From NCBI GenBank assembly GCA_016648135.1, contig JADDOH010004287.1, positions 1 through 64,000 on the forward strand: a DNA stretch of 64,000 nucleotides, read 5' to 3'. Source of the stretch: Agrypnia vestita (lineage: Eukaryota > Arthropoda > Insecta > Trichoptera > Phryganeidae). Of this stretch, positions 1 to 12,407 are shown in pieces (positions within the stretch are counted from its first letter, which is position 1; every line of letters starts with the position of its first letter). The position numbers and the translations under genes are program-made. The notes beneath the pieces are model-generated. The model was not told where the DNA came from. It searched no databases and saw nothing but the letters and a program-made list of their open reading frames with translations.

Positions 1-2
1 TG

Positions 3-3000
3 TACGAAAAATCAAAACGGATTTCGTCTGAGACTACAAGGACGACAGAGTCATTCTTGGCAGACATACAAACGATTGATGAAACAAAAACGCAGTTCAC
101 CGCCGTTTCAGATGAAATAAATATATTGAATTTAGAATTGAATCCTGACTTTGTACCGGATTATCAAAAACTTATTGCATTTGATGGGATCATCTCTCAT
201 ATCAAATTTAAAAAATTCCAACTTTCGGAAACAAAGTTGCAAGAGGCTCCTGTATTGGATAGTCCAATGAAGTTGCCGGCTATTCAAATTCCGTCATTTG
301 ATGGCAACCAGGAGAACTGGCCCATTTTTTATGAAACGTTTAAGGCCAACATTCATCAAAATAAACTATTAACCCAATCACAGAAAATGCAATATTTAAT
401 TTCAAAATTATCGCACGGCGCTCTTTATTTGACATCAGGGGTACTTCCTACGGGAGAAAATTACAATTCTTTATGGAATAGCCTCGTACAAAAATATCAG
501 GATAGAAGGGCGTTGGGTTGTTATTACTTAAAAAATATTTTCGAAATAAAATATATCAACACCGCTGGTGGCTTAAACGCGTTTATTGAGAAATACTCTG
601 CGTCCGTTTCCGCTTTGAAACAGCTGGGAATCGAAGATCTAACAGACTTCATTCTTTTGTATTCCGCGTTATCGAAATTGGATAGCCAAACTTCACAAAT
701 GTTCGAGATGACGCAACGTGAAAAGGAAATTCCAGCTTACCAAGATCTGGTAGAATTTTTACGAAGTCAGGTGAAAATTTTAGAACGTACAACTACTAGC
801 AACACCGCTTCTGTTCGATATGGTCAAAATAATTTAAATAAAAATAAGACTTACAAATCTTTCTTGACTAAAAGTAATGGAAATAATTGCTTATTATGTT
901 TGAGAGAAGATCATAAACATTTGTACGAATGTCCAAAGTACAAAGGCATGCCGATCAACGAACGCTTTAATTTCATAAAGACCAAAAATGGTTGTATTAA
1001 CTGTCTAAGTTACTCGCACATTATAAAAAATTGCAAATCAACGCGTAATTGCAAAAAATGCAATAAACGTCATAATACGCTTCTTCATTTTGAAGATAAT
1101 AATCGAGATGATGCGCATCCAGTAGCATCTATATCACTGGTTACCGCGCGAAACCAGTCAAAATCTTATTCGCCTAGTGCTAATATTTTATTGTCGACGG
1201 CCCAAGTATTAGCTTACAAAAATCAAAATGAAAAACGGTTAATACGATGTCTAATTGATAGTGCATCGCAAAATCATTTGCTCACAGTAGCGTGCTGTGA
1301 TGAGTTAAATTTAAAAATCTCGCCGCTTTACAATGCGGTCCTCAAGGGTGTAGGCAATAGCTCGCGTCCAATAAAAGGATACACTAATTTCATCATACAA
1401 TCACGAGTAAATTCACAGACTTATAATATCCAGGCTTTGGTTGTTGACAAAATCACCAATAACCTACCTGTGCAATACATTGACACGGCAAATCTGGCTT
1501 ATTTAAAAAATGTTCAACTCGCTGACACGGATTGGAATATACCGAAGCCGATCGATTTAGTTTTAGGTGCAGAATTATTCCCGTATCTTATATTAGGTGG
1601 TCGAATAAACGCACCCTCTCCCGCTCCGCCGTTGTTAGAAACGACTTTAGGCTACATCATAATGGGCGAGATGTCTATGGAAAATCCCAAAAAGGAAGAT
1701 TCTACTTTAACTCTTCTATCTCTAAATGATGGTGATTTACAGACTTCTCTGCAAAGTTTTTGGCATCTAGAAGAGATTCCAACTAGGCAGTTCCTGAGCC
1801 CCGAGGAGACGACCTGCGAAAGGTTATACAGCGCATCTGTAAATAGAGATGAGGCTGGACGTTACTCGGTCGCATTACCTTTTCGTGGAGATTCAAAGGA
1901 ATTAGGTAATTCACGAAATACTGCGTATCGCCGACTTATCGCTCTAGAGAAGAAATTCAAACAAGAACCAAAACTTCGTGAAAATTATAATAACGTAGTA
2001 AACGAATACATTGAAAAGGAGTATTTAACTGAGATTACCGCAATCGATGTCTCAAACCAGGGTTATTACATACCGCATCATGCCGTCACACGCCCAGATA
2101 AGCCAATGCCGCGAATTGTACTCGACGCAAGTTCAAAAACCCATACTGGGAAATCATTGAATGATGTATTATATGCTGGGCCTAACTTACAAGCAAACCT
2201 TTTCTCTCTTTTACTTGAGTTCCGGTTATTCCCTGTAGCTATGACCGCGGACATAAAGCAGATGTATTTACAAATTGGTACATTTCAAAATGATCGTAAA
2301 TATTTAAAGATATTATTTCGTTTTAGCGACTATAGCAACGAGACGATCAGAGTATTTCAATTCAACCGCCTTCCATTTGGCCTCAAACCTAGTCCGTATT
2401 TAGCTTTGCGTACTATTCGTCAGCTAGCATCAGACATGCGCTTTCAGTACCCTGATGCCGCTGCAGTCGCCGAGTCTAAACTTTACATGGATGACTTGGT
2501 GCATTCAATGCCTGACGACGAATCGGCCATCCGCACCTCTCGAGAGTTAATCTCGTTATTCAAATCAGGATCCTTTGAATTAATTAAATGGTCGAGTAAT
2601 TCTTTGGCATTACTCAATGACCTCCCGCATTCTCATCGAAGTTCAGTGGATTTCACAAATGAGAACAACAGTACTAAAGTTCTCGGTTTATCTTGGGAAC
2701 CCGCTGAGGACAATTTCTTCTTAACAACTCTGCAGGTCCAAGAGACATGTACAAAGCGAAGCATACTTTCATTAGTGGCTCGTTTGTTTGATGTTCTAGG
2801 CATCGTGGCCCCAGTAATCCTGTATGCCAAATTGCTCATTAAGGAGCTCTGGTTGTGCGATATTGGTTGGGATGATGTACCTCCTGAGAGCATCATTCAA
2901 CGCTTCACTGCACTTACGAGTGAATTTCACTTGCTCTCGACTTTGAGAATTCCGCGCCATATTGGTGTTCTAAAGGACAGTACAGTTTGCATCGTCGCCT

Positions 3001-5021
3001 TCTGCGATGCGAGTATGAAAGGTTATGGTTGTGTCATTTATTTGCACTCCACAGATTTAACCGGGAACGTATCAGTCAGGTTATTGTGTTCCAAGTCTAA
3101 GGTTTCACCAACAAAGATAATTTCACTCGCTCGTTTGGAGTTATGCGCTGCCCTTTTGATGTCGAAGTTAATAAAGACTGTTCGGGATATTTATAGTTCA
3201 CGCATCACCATCGCAGGAACATATGCATTCTCGGACGCTACAATTGCCTTGTCATGGATCCACTCTTCCCCGCATAGATGGTCCGTATTTGTGAGCAACC
3301 GCGTAGCTCAATGCCAGGAAAATGTACAACCCCAAGATTTCTATCATATCGCAGGCATTGAGAATCCTAGTGATTGTCTATCTAGGGGCATGTTACCATC
3401 TCAATTGGTAACCCATGACTTGTGGTGGAACGGGCCTGTATGGCTACGTTCTGTCATTTCAAGTTGGCCTATCCAACCATTCTTACCTACAAAATATGAG
3501 GTACTCCCGGAATTTAAATCCACAACTTTGATTACCGCTAAGATTGTACCTTGTAGTTTTTACGAATTAGCTCAAAATATCTCTCGTTGGGATAAACTTC
3601 TGCGCATCATCGTATACTGCCTCCGTTTTATGAAAAGATTACCTCGTTCCCCAGCAATTGGAGTCGCTGACTTACTTGCCGCTGAAAACACGGCTATTCG
3701 TGCCGTTCAAAATGTTCATTTTGCTAAGGAAATGGCGGATCTAAAAGGAGGAAAAGGCTATTCTAAAAGGTTAAAACGTCTTAGTCCTTTCATAGATGAG
3801 GATGGTATTTTGCGGATTGAAGGAAGATTATCCAATTCAGGTCTTCCTTTCGAGGCAAAACATCCTGCTCTGCTCCCAAAACATGACCACGTAGTCGCCC
3901 TTATAATAGATCACCATCACCAATTGCATCTTCACACTGGGCCAGGATTACTTTCATCAATCCTTCGTCAACGCTTTTGGATTCTTTCCGGAAGAAGCGT
4001 TATTAGATGGAGAGTGAGAAAATGTAATAAATGCTTTCGCGTTTCTCCTCTACATCCCACGCCTAAAATGGCTAATTTGCCAGCCTGCCGAATTCAGGAA
4101 GCAAAGGCTTTTACACACACAGGGGTAGATTATGCTGGTCCGCTAAATATAACACTCCAACGCAAGCGTGGACAAAGGTCGCAAAAGGCCTACATCTGTA
4201 TTTTTGTCTGCTTGACAACTAAAGCTGTTCATATCGAACTAGCATCAGATTTATCCTCGGACATCTTCCTAGCTGCATTCAAACGTTTTATAGCACGTCG
4301 AGGACCCGTATCTTGTCTGTATTCCGACAACGGCTCGAACTTCATAGGTGCCAAGGCACAGTTAGATGAATTTTATAAATTAATCTTGTCCTCGGACTAT
4401 CAAAACGCTATAAAGGATGAGCTTATTAAACGACGCATTTGTTGGAAATTAATTCCACCGCATAGCCCGCACTTTGGAGGGATCTGGGAAAGCAATATAA
4501 AATGTTTTAAAACACATCTATACCGCGTAATCGGAAGTCAGTTGTTGACTTACGAGGAACTCTTCACAGTTCTTACACAGATCGAAGCGTTGCTCAATTC
4601 CCGGCCACTTTGTGTTATGTCTGAGGATCCGTATCCTGAGGCGCTGACACCAGCACATTTTTTAATGTCATCACCACTCCAGTATCTTCCGGTATCGGAC
4701 ATTGCTGACGATACGCGGAGTCTTTGTACACGCAAACAACTACTAGATAACTTAGTTAGGTCATATTGGAAAAAATGGCATCTAGAGTATTTACACACTC
4801 TACAAGTCCGACAAAAATGGTGTACTCCAGATAATCCCGTCACCGTCGGTAAAGTCGTGCTAGTGGGTCAGGATAACGCACCACCGCTTAGCTGGCCTTT
4901 AGGAGTAATCTCTCAAATATATCCAGGTTCAGATAGTGTAGTGAGAGTTGCTCTAGTGAAAACTGAATCCGGTTTTTTCAAGCGACCAGTGGTGAAACTT
5001 TATCCTCTCCCGACCCAATAA
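3..5021 (+). CDS. BEL/Pao LTR retrotransposon Gag-Pol polyprotein, 5' end outside the window
   Basis: This is a single uninterrupted frame ending in TAA at 5019-5021. It is open back to base 3, so the TTG/ATG-like starts near base 57 need not be the true start. Counting from position 57 it has 1654 residues. Domains in order are: a Pao-type gag region (IQIPSFDGNQENWPIFYETF near residue 76-95); two Cys/His clusters (CLLCLREDHKHLYEC and CINCLSYSHIIKNC); an aspartic protease with LIDSASQ; a reverse transcriptase with VLDASS, ADIKQMYLQI, FGLKPSP and the catalytic LYMDD; an RNase H region; an H2C2 integrase zinc finger; an integrase core with DYAGP, YSDNGSNF and GGIWES (D, D, E); and the BEL-type C-terminal domain with WKKWHLEYL. 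Reverse transcription and integration are the family roles. The intact frame suggests recent insertion. Confidence 0.95.
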   Translation, partial: YEKSKRISSETTRTTESFLADIQTIDETKTQFTAVSDEINILNLELNPDFVPDYQKLIAFDGIISHIKFKKFQLSETKLQEAPVLDSPMKLPAIQIPSFDGNQENWPIFYETFKANIHQNKLLTQSQKMQYLISKLSHGALYLTSGVLPTGENYNSLWNSLVQKYQDRRALGCYYLKNIFEIKYINTAGGLNAFIEKYSASVSALKQLGIEDLTDFILLYSALSKLDSQTSQMFEMTQREKEIPAYQDLVEFLRSQVKILERTTTSNTASVRYGQNNLNKNKTYKSFLTKSNGNNCLLCLREDHKHLYECPKYKGMPINERFNFIKTKNGCINCLSYSHIIKNCKSTRNCKKCNKRHNTLLHFEDNNRDDAHPVASISLVTARNQSKSYSPSANILLSTAQVLAYKNQNEKRLIRCLIDSASQNHLLTVACCDELNLKISPLYNAVLKGVGNSSRPIKGYTNFIIQSRVNSQTYNIQALVVDKITNNLPVQYIDTANLAYLKNVQLADTDWNIPKPIDLVLGAELFPYLILGGRINAPSPAPPLLETTLGYIIMGEMSMENPKKEDSTLTLLSLNDGDLQTSLQSFWHLEEIPTRQFLSPEETTCERLYSASVNRDEAGRYSVALPFRGDSKELGNSRNTAYRRLIALEKKFKQEPKLRENYNNVVNEYIEKEYLTEITAIDVSNQGYYIPHHAVTRPDKPMPRIVLDASSKTHTGKSLNDVLYAGPNLQANLFSLLLEFRLFPVAMTADIKQMYLQIGTFQNDRKYLKILFRFSDYSNETIRVFQFNRLPFGLKPSPYLALRTIRQLASDMRFQYPDAAAVAESKLYMDDLVHSMPDDESAIRTSRELISLFKSGSFELIKWSSNSLALLNDLPHSHRSSVDFTNENNSTKVLGLSWEPAEDNFFLTTLQVQETCTKRSILSLVARLFDVLGIVAPVILYAKLLIKELWLCDIGWDDVPPESIIQRFTALTSEFHLLSTLRIPRHIGVLKDSTVCIVAFCDASMKGYGCVIYLHSTDLTGNVSVRLLCSKSKVSPTKIISLARLELCAALLMSKLIKTVRDIYSSRITIAGTYAFSDATIALSWIHSSPHRWSVFVSNRVAQCQENVQPQDFYHIAGIENPSDCLSRGMLPSQLVTHDLWWNGPVWLRSVISSWPIQPFLPTKYEVLPEFKSTTLITAKIVPCSFYELAQNISRWDKLLRIIVYCLRFMKRLPRSPAIGVADLLAAENTAIRAVQNVHFAKEMADLKGGKGYSKRLKRLSPFIDEDGILRIEGRLSNSGLPFEAKHPALLPKHDHVVALIIDHHHQLHLHTGPGLLSSILRQRFWILSGRSVIRWRVRKCNKCFRVSPLHPTPKMANLPACRIQEAKAFTHTGVDYAGPLNITLQRKRGQRSQKAYICIFVCLTTKAVHIELASDLSSDIFLAAFKRFIARRGPVSCLYSDNGSNFIGAKAQLDEFYKLILSSDYQNAIKDELIKRRICWKLIPPHSPHFGGIWESNIKCFKTHLYRVIGSQLLTYEELFTVLTQIEALLNSRPLCVMSEDPYPEALTPAHFLMSSPLQYLPVSDIADDTRSLCTRKQLLDNLVRSYWKKWHLEYLHTLQVRQKWCTPDNPVTVGKVVLVGQDNAPPLSWPLGVISQIYPGSDSVVRVALVKTESGFFKRPVVKLYPLPTQ

Positions 5022-5128
5022 ATAGCTCTTAGTTATATATTATTTTTATTTATTTTTTTCACGCCTCTTAGTGTACAATAGCTCTTAGTTATATATTATT
5101 TTATTTTATTTTCATTCACGCCTCTTTG
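5021..5128 (+). repeat. Tandem duplication of a ~55-bp unit after the BEL/Pao stop
   Basis: The block starting AATAGCTCTTAGTTATATAT occurs at 5021-5076 and again at 5077-5128. Each copy ends in a T-rich run and 'CACGCCTCTT'. It lies in the 3' untranslated part of the retrotransposon. Confidence 0.85.
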
Positions 5129-5372
5129 TTATTGTTCGATGTATTAATTACTTATATCGCAGCATTTACGTGCTTTTCTTATTTGCGTTTCATAATTTAC
5201 CGCTGAATATGTCAGATTGACACATTTTTAATTTACTCATATATTATATATCGGGACTGATATTACGCTGTCTCTCTTTTTTCTATATCATAATTTAGTC
5301 GTTATTGCGATAAGGAAGTTGCATCATGCGTTCGGATGATTTTTTATTAATTTTGTAAGCTCTGTGAGCTTC

Positions 5373-5760
5373 CAAGGCGGGGAGCATGGTCGGGCCATAT
5401 CTATATTTGGAATGTATAGCGAACGCCTTTCATTGAGAAATTAGGCAAGCCGCGTTACCTGTCTCCGCCAATGACGCGAGACCCAGCAGGGCCGGCAGTA
5501 GTACATATTGGACCGCCGCTGTGAGTACATACTCGTTCGCCATCGCCGCCGTGTGACATTTTTTACGCACGTTCCGCAATAACCTCAATTTGTCGTTCGA
5601 TCTTAAAACCGCCTTTTCAAATCCGTTCTTCGCAGTGGATTTGTTTACATTATTGGTGAAGACGGCCACCCGCATCTACAGTCCACTCAATCGCATTTCA
5701 TCAGGTCGCAGTTCAATAAATCGAAGATAACCAGGAGGTAAGTGTCTTGCATGTTTTCTC
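5373..5760 (+). mobile_element. Probable polypurine tract and start of the BEL/Pao 3' LTR
   Basis: A purine-rich stretch (AAGGCGGGGAGC, about 5374-5385) is followed by TGGTCGGG, as expected for a polypurine tract next to an LTR that begins with TG. An AATAAA lies near 5716 and could be the LTR polyadenylation signal. The 5' LTR is outside the window, so the LTR end cannot be fixed and 5760 is only a guess. Confidence 0.45.
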
Positions 5761-7387
5761 AGTTACGGGCCTTTCGCTACGTATTGGACATCTTGCTTGC
5801 CCCTTGGAAGTTTCCGTATAGTTGGACGCTCAAAGCGCACCATTTAAACCATAACCTAACCGCCTCACCAACTGAACCGGCAGAGTGACGGACATTACGA
5901 CCGATAAAAGCACAAGAAAAGCGAAGATTTCACACTGCCTGGTCCATTTCACCTTCCTTTATTTATACCAAAAAACAAACATAACGGGATTTTAACGGTC
6001 AAAATGGGATTAGCCTTGGAGGGGAGATGCATCTTGAGATGGCGCAGTAGCGGAGAGTGATGGACCACTCGCATCCGCACGGAAAAGAGTCGCAGGCGCG
6101 TGGAATACCGTGCCGCTGTAGTGCTTAGACGGTGCGTTTGGTCCGTCTATCTAAGATTTCTCTCGATCGGAGAGACGTACATATGTACAAATTATATCAA
6201 TTTAGGCGCTTGACACATCCGCATATGAATTTGATTATGACTAATGTGTCCGGATGTGTCAGCGACCGTAATTCGCCTCAAAAGGGCCGAATCTTGTCTC
6301 TCGATATATCTCCCTCAAAACCAATCCGATTGTTTATTTTTTAGTGAATCCTGACAGGAAATGACATGCCGAATCCAACGGTATACGACATGCCAGGTTT
6401 TGTGCATTTTTTAAGAAATTTATCTCGCGAATTTTTTCGCATTACAGCCCGGACGCCCTCCACGGGACGCCGGCGTGTGGTCCATAAACCCAGTTTCACC
6501 GTATTAGATGCCGCGTGAGGGGTGCGCACGCTGTTTCGGGCCCCCTTTCAGACGGCTACCTGCCAATCTATTGCGCAGTTAGTAAAAGAAATATAAAAAA
6601 TGTATTTTTTAATGTTATTTTTAATCCGCGAGATCGTCGTCATCTTCCAAAAATGAGATGCGCGTCTCGCGGTTTTTCTGTATGCACAATCCCTGTTATC
6701 TCCCGTCAGCATTCAGGATTAATAAGACCGCCAAAACCCAGTCAGTTTATTTTCCAAAAACACAAATTATAAAAATGGAAGAAATACTTAAATCTAACAA
6801 AAACATATAAATTATTCACGATACAAGAAGTACTTAATCTAACAAAGAAATACAAATTCGCAAGTGATTTGGGGCCCCAAACGATATAAGATTATACATA
6901 GTTTCAGCACAAAATTATCAAGACATAAAGCAGAGCAACGATTAGGTATACAATATTGACATGACAGTAAAAAATCAGAGATAAAATATGGAATGACATC
7001 TTACACAAATTCCAGACAGTGTACACAAATTCCAGACAGTGTACACATATATAGAATAATCAGAGCATTCAGTAATTTATAAAAATATTTTCCTATCAAA
7101 ATGTTCACCTATATAATATTTATTTCAATCTAAAAAATGTCAAAAAGGTCTCATATTGCGGCATAAATTATCGCATAGCGGGAGATCCTCCGCGTGCTCG
7201 CAGTCCAAAATAGTGATAGCTTGGGCCCGCCGCCGCCAGGGTCGCATAATCGCCTCGGCGCCCGGGTTTCGGCGAAGCCGCGGGTTTGCTACCTGTAGTA
7301 TCTTCATTGACATTATTTTGTGTTCTCTGTCTGGAATTTCGCAGGCATAATTTTTAAGTATCGCGGGACCATATCCCATGCGAAACA
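5761..7387. other. Region without a recognisable gene
   Basis: I see no conserved coding segment. The ORFs here are short and overlap on both strands. A perfect 20-bp tandem repeat (ACACAAATTCCAGACAGTGT) lies at 7003-7022 and 7023-7042. A GC-rich patch at about 7180-7300 is unexplained. The remainder of the BEL 3' LTR may lie at the start of this stretch. Confidence 0.5.
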
Positions 7388-7644
7388 ATTATTTTTGTTT
7401 CATTACTTACTTTAAAAGTTTTTAAAGACTGTTGATTAGGATAATAAAAAATATTTAAAAAAAATGAAAAATAAGATTTAATAATGCCTTTTTTTCTTAT
7501 TTTTCCTGTTAAAAAAACAAATATATTTTTAAAAAATGCTTAAACCAATGAAATAATTAATGGTATTGCTTGACTACAATAACTGCGACGACTTTGGAAC
7601 TAAAACCCGCCCCGCCCGCACCCGGCGGTAACCCCTCGCCCTGT

Positions 7645-7893
7645 CATTCAGTACAATTTTGTATTTGCTCGGGAGCTGTTACATCTTGATTACCAATATA
7701 CGCTGAATTATTATGTCCAAAACATCCTAAACAAAGCAAGAACAATTGCCAATGAAGTATTAAAGTTTTGCGAAGCTGAAAAAGCAAAAAAAAAAAAACA
7801 AAAAAGCAAAAAAAAAAAGCATATAAATAAACTGATATTACCGTCTGACAGTTTGACAGATAGAACGGCCATCATTACGGCTTGGTTTCTTTA
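7645..7893 (+). pseudogene. N-terminal (HTH) fragment of an IS630/Tc1-like insect transposase, copy A
   Basis: The translation contains ARTIANEVLKFCEAEKA and, further on, SDSLTDRTA. This resembles the helix-turn-helix start of the insect IS630-type elements. An A-rich slippage tract (7786-7820) interrupts it. The catalytic part is absent here. Copy B carries the same fragment without the A-rich tract. The family call rests on motif memory only. Confidence 0.4.
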
Positions 7894-9289
7894 GTGCTGC
7901 CCGACCAAATTTCTGTTAAAGGCTACGACATTGGTCACCGGACATTCTGTACATTATGTATTGTGGTTAATTTCTGTTACGCCTGGCAATTTCTGTTACG
8001 CGACAGGGACGCCCTCCCTTGCACACCAATTTATAGTGGTCGCATGCTATATCTCATAAGAATTAAAATGTGTTAGTCGAATCGACTAATAAAAAGCCAC
8101 AACATATAAAAAATAACAAAAGCTTTCTAGGGCTAATATTTTGAAGAACACAAACCACAAAATTTACTGCTTTACTAATTAACTCATGTTTGCCAAATCA
8201 AAATTTGAAAAAAAGTAACTCATTAAAACCAAGTTTTTACAATATTCCATTTCTCATTTTCGGGTTTCGTGTCTACCATATGCGTCGGAATCTCCATACA
8301 ACTTGCTGAGATGTATGAAAAAACCATTAAAAATTTGAAAAATCCAACATTACACCATAATTATTATTTTTTTTAACGAAAATTTGATAGATCTTCTTGA
8401 TCGTCGCCACGAGTCTACTTGCAAAGTTTCAGCTCGATTGGATCACGGGAAAAGGGTTAAAAATCGTTCCAAAGTTATTTCATCAGACAAGCAGACGCAA
8501 CGAGTTAAAAGAAAGCAAGAACATAATAAAAGTACTTAAAATAGTATATCAATCATGGGAATATACGCATAGCAACACAGATTAACAAGAAATGGACATA
8601 AGGAATATATACTGATAATGGATTGATTAAGCGATAAATATATTTACTACAAGTAATTTTTTAACAGAAGAGCTTGTTAGCAATATTGAAGTTTTAACTA
8701 CAATATAAAAAAAGTATAAGGAGATGTGAGTTCATTTTGTACATTACATTATGTACAAAAATGATTAGTGAACTTATTGCCGCGATAAGTATATTCACAC
8801 ATTCATTATTCTTGGAAATAACAATATGTGGAATATAAATAATACTATGGACAATAGATAAAGGAGCACAGATTTTCAAGGTATGTGTACTAGAATACTA
8901 CATCCACTATGACTATTGAAGAAATATTTATTATTTTATTTAAATATTTAGATTAGTTAATGTATAATTGGGATAAAAAGCTGTGTAATTCAGATATTAC
9001 TGCCTAAGTTTACTTTAATTTATCTATTAATATGTATATTATATATTTGTTACATGGACGAACAAACAAATCTATGCACACTTTGTTATGCCTATGTGCA
9101 TAATACTATAATGTGTATGACACATATATTTTATGAAAAATGCAAATTTTCATAATTAATTTTTTTGAATGAACTTTGGACCGCAAAATTTCAATAATTA
9201 TCAAAATGGATACTAACATCATTCACTAAACATTATTTTCGTAAATTGCAAGTGTTGTGTCAAATTTAGTCAGATGTGCTAGAATAGTT

Positions 9290-9440
9290 TTAATAACATG
9301 TTTTACCAGTATTCTTCCTGGAAATGTCATTAGGTTTTCCATCATCAGGGCTAATATGGACCCTGCAATGGGATCGAAACGTTGGCCAGAGAGGTCACAT
9401 ATACATGGCAGAATATCCCAGAAAATCCTTATTAAATGAT
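9290..9440 (+). repeat. Dispersed retroelement-end fragment with degenerate hammerhead-like core, copy A
   Basis: The segment contains CCCTGCAATGGGATCGAAAC. It resembles a degenerate CTGANGA, stem, GAAAC pattern of the kind found at the ends of Penelope-like elements. The same segment, slightly diverged, is at 47830-48000. Confidence 0.35.
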
Positions 9441-9766
9441 TTGGTATAATTTCATTTAAGCGTAATTTCTCAACTACAGTAAAATATGCAACTAATTTCC
9501 GACAAAGAAAAATTATTTTCATATAATATAAAAATCCACATTATATTCTAAACTAGATAAGGTGACTAATGAGAAAATCGAATATCGAAAAACTAAAACG
9601 GCATGTCATTTATCAAATGCAACTGAAAGTTTCAATGAAAAAATTTGTCAGTAAAATTCATTGAATCCTAGATTTGATTTTTATAAAAATGGAGCGTTTA
9701 GAAAACTTCTTCTTCTATAAATGTCACCTAGTCGCGTTTTTACATGGGGTTCAAATGCGCGCAATA

Positions 9767-9860
9767 TGTTTGTATGTTGTTTCAATTTTGGTTATAAAAA
9801 GTTTGTATGTTGTTTCAAGTTTAGTTATAAAAAGTTTGTATGTTATTTAAATTTTAAATT
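9767..9860 (+). repeat. Tandem 33-bp repeat, three units
   Basis: The unit GTTTGTATGTTGTTTCAATT... followed by GGTTATAAAAA is repeated about three times. The matching array in copy B (48338-48462) has about four units, so the array has changed length since the duplication. Confidence 0.8.
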
Positions 9861-10329
9861 AGTTTCTCACAGGCTGCAAGGGACACCAAGTTTGCTAGCA
9901 TGTCCCTTCACTGCGTGCGGGGGCTCCAAGTCACTCAGTAGCTTCGAGTTTAGTTGCGTGGACACCGTCTAGAGTGGTGGTTGTATCCGTCGCATGCAAA
10001 ATTGGTAAGTACGATTGATTTGAAATTCCGGAGCGGCCTCTTAGGCTGTTCATCGGTACTTAAGTTTTCGATTTTTTTTTCTCAATATTTGTATATTTTT
10101 CCAGACTGTCTTTTTTTTTTTTTCAAAAATGGTCATGTCTAGGGCGTCTAAAATTAATAATTTTAAAATTAATAGAATTTCTGACAAATTATTAAGATTG
10201 TTATAAAACAACCACTCATATTGCGGTAGATAAATATTATAGTTTTGTCTCTTTAATACAGTAAGAAAAAGAAAGCAGATGAGAGTTCTTTGATTTTGTA
10301 ATATGTACTGTATTCCAGACAAATAAATA

Positions 10330-10700
10330 AATTACTCCAGCAGGTGACTCAAATAACTTTATTTTCATAAAAAACATCCACTAATGACCACTAATATGCG
10401 GGTAATGATTAATCCTTACTTTTCACCCAACAGTAAATAATGTGATGGAAGAATGCACTTTTTGATCAATTTTACGCCTATTTGGGATAACCTGCATTAT
10501 GTATTGGGGTCAATGAGCATTCAAATGCACAAAATTCTCTAATGTTTGAACTGATACAAAATTGTCCAAAAAAATTTGGCACTTGGCAACAGATGTATTT
10601 AAATGCTTCAGTTTTACACACTTCTACATAATTATGGTTTGTTGTACTGTATGGTTCAATAAAAGACTCGAGGAAAGAAGATGGCACTTTTTGATTGACA
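10330..10700 (+). repeat. Dispersed repeat beginning GACCACTAATATGCGGGTAA
   Basis: This segment recurs at 48970-49340 (part of copy B) and, independently, at 30330-30560 inside a terminal-inverted-repeat element. The third copy is outside the segmental duplication, so the segment is a mobile or repeated unit in its own right. No coding frame is recognisable. Confidence 0.6.
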
Positions 10701-11295
10701 TCTCACCCCTTTCAGGTATCAGATGAAAACACAGATCGGAGAAAAATTAAAAGGCACATCTTAGCATATTTATGCTTCACATGTTAATTGTTTTTTTTAT
10801 TAAATTATTATTAAATAATTGTTAAAATAAATATAAAACAAATGGATATTAGTTAGGTTGATTATGATTGGATCTTATTGATCAGTGCATCTCTACATAT
10901 GAATATCTAACAGCGACATTACACATTGTAATAATTAAAACAAAGTAAAATAATTACAAGTGTAAAACAAAGCATCAAAAATATAGATAAATTCAAAAGT
11001 GAGAATGAAATTCAAAAATTAGATAATATCTTTATTTTGCATAGTTATATTTGAAATTGGGAAACATTTCAGATTGCTTAATCACATTATCAATCAACTT
11101 AATATGATAAGGGTTAATATACATAAACCACTCATTGCATATTCCTTTCAAGCAAGAAGTGAATCATAATATTATTTGTGATATATTTGTCATGAATGAA
11201 TATGCGATTTTGTGTTCTAGAAATTTTAAGAAGTTATTTCAATCCTGCTTTAACAAATTAATGCTTGTTTGAGAATTAATGTATCATACATTTAT

Positions 11296-11338
11296 GGAAT
11301 AAAATTAATTATTACTCAGTAATAATTAATTTTATTCC
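11296..11338. repeat. Perfect 20-bp-arm palindrome, present only in copy A
   Basis: The arms GGAATAAAATTAATTATTAC and its exact complement flank TCA. Copy B carries a single arm at both corresponding places (about 50060 and 57825). The second arm therefore arose after duplication, probably by template switching. Confidence 0.85.
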
Positions 11339-11645
11339 TCAATTTACTCAATTTTTATTAATATATGTAATGCTGTAGAAATGCCTACATATGATGTACA
11401 TTTATATATTACTGTAATATCAACACATCATTGGGAACCAATCATGGTGGTGTGATGAGACATCAGATTAATAAATCAGAATCAGATTGGGGAACAATTA
11501 GAATCCCCGGCTGGCCAGATTATTTTTTTATTCAATAGGTATCTATTAAAATGTTCTTCAAAATTCCGAATCCGTCCCAGGCAGACTTGTTATTAAAGAA
11601 AGCAAATCAGCTTTGACGACATTTTGTAAGTTATAAAAATTATTA

Positions 11646-11712
11646 AAATGTTAGTTATGTTAGTATATAACAATTTACTTAAGTAAGTGGTTATGTACTA
11701 ACATAACTAACA
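11646..11712. repeat. Short inverted repeat shared by both copies
   Basis: GTTAGTTATGTTAGTA and its complement TACTAACATAACTAAC flank about 35 bases. The copy B equivalent is about 58148-58210. This is possibly a tiny foldback element. Confidence 0.6.
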
Positions 11713-12407
11713 TCTTGTTAAAATGCCTGAACAAAGTTAATGATTTAAATATTACAAATATTAAGACTGTACATCCAATCGAGAAGTTTCAAATCCGAGG
11801 TATTGGGTGGATTTGCTTGTACTTTGTCAAGAGGGATCTGATAGACAATCTTAACGTAATATAAATAAACTTGATAGGACGTCATACAGCCTGTAAATAT
11901 CCATATTGTGAAAAGGAATGACAGAAATAATTGTTGATTTTCTCAAATTAATTATCAGGGTAGAGAACTTCAAATAAGCGACAAACTAAATATTGAATAT
12001 GTGTACCAAATTTAGAATACTACATTTTATATATTCAAATATCATAATAGACGTTGAAGTTTGCAAGGCTGCACCAACAAATTACTAACGTATCAGCAGA
12101 ACGTTGCTATGACTACAACGTATGCGCGACTTGTAATATTTAATATCTAAAACACGCGGCAAACTAAATTTAGGCTAGCGCCACGCTATTTCGATCTTCC
12201 ACAATTTAAATTAGAATTAACTATTCCACTATTCCGCAAAAGAAACACAAAACTGCATCATCTTGCGATTATTTTAGGTATCATTAATTAGACACAAAAA
12301 AAATGCCGGTGGTTATGAGCTATCAATTTCGATTTTGGTTTTTCGGAAACATCGGAAACATCAACATCTTTAAGTAGAAGTTGAATTAATTTTTTTGCAC
12401 TGTATAG

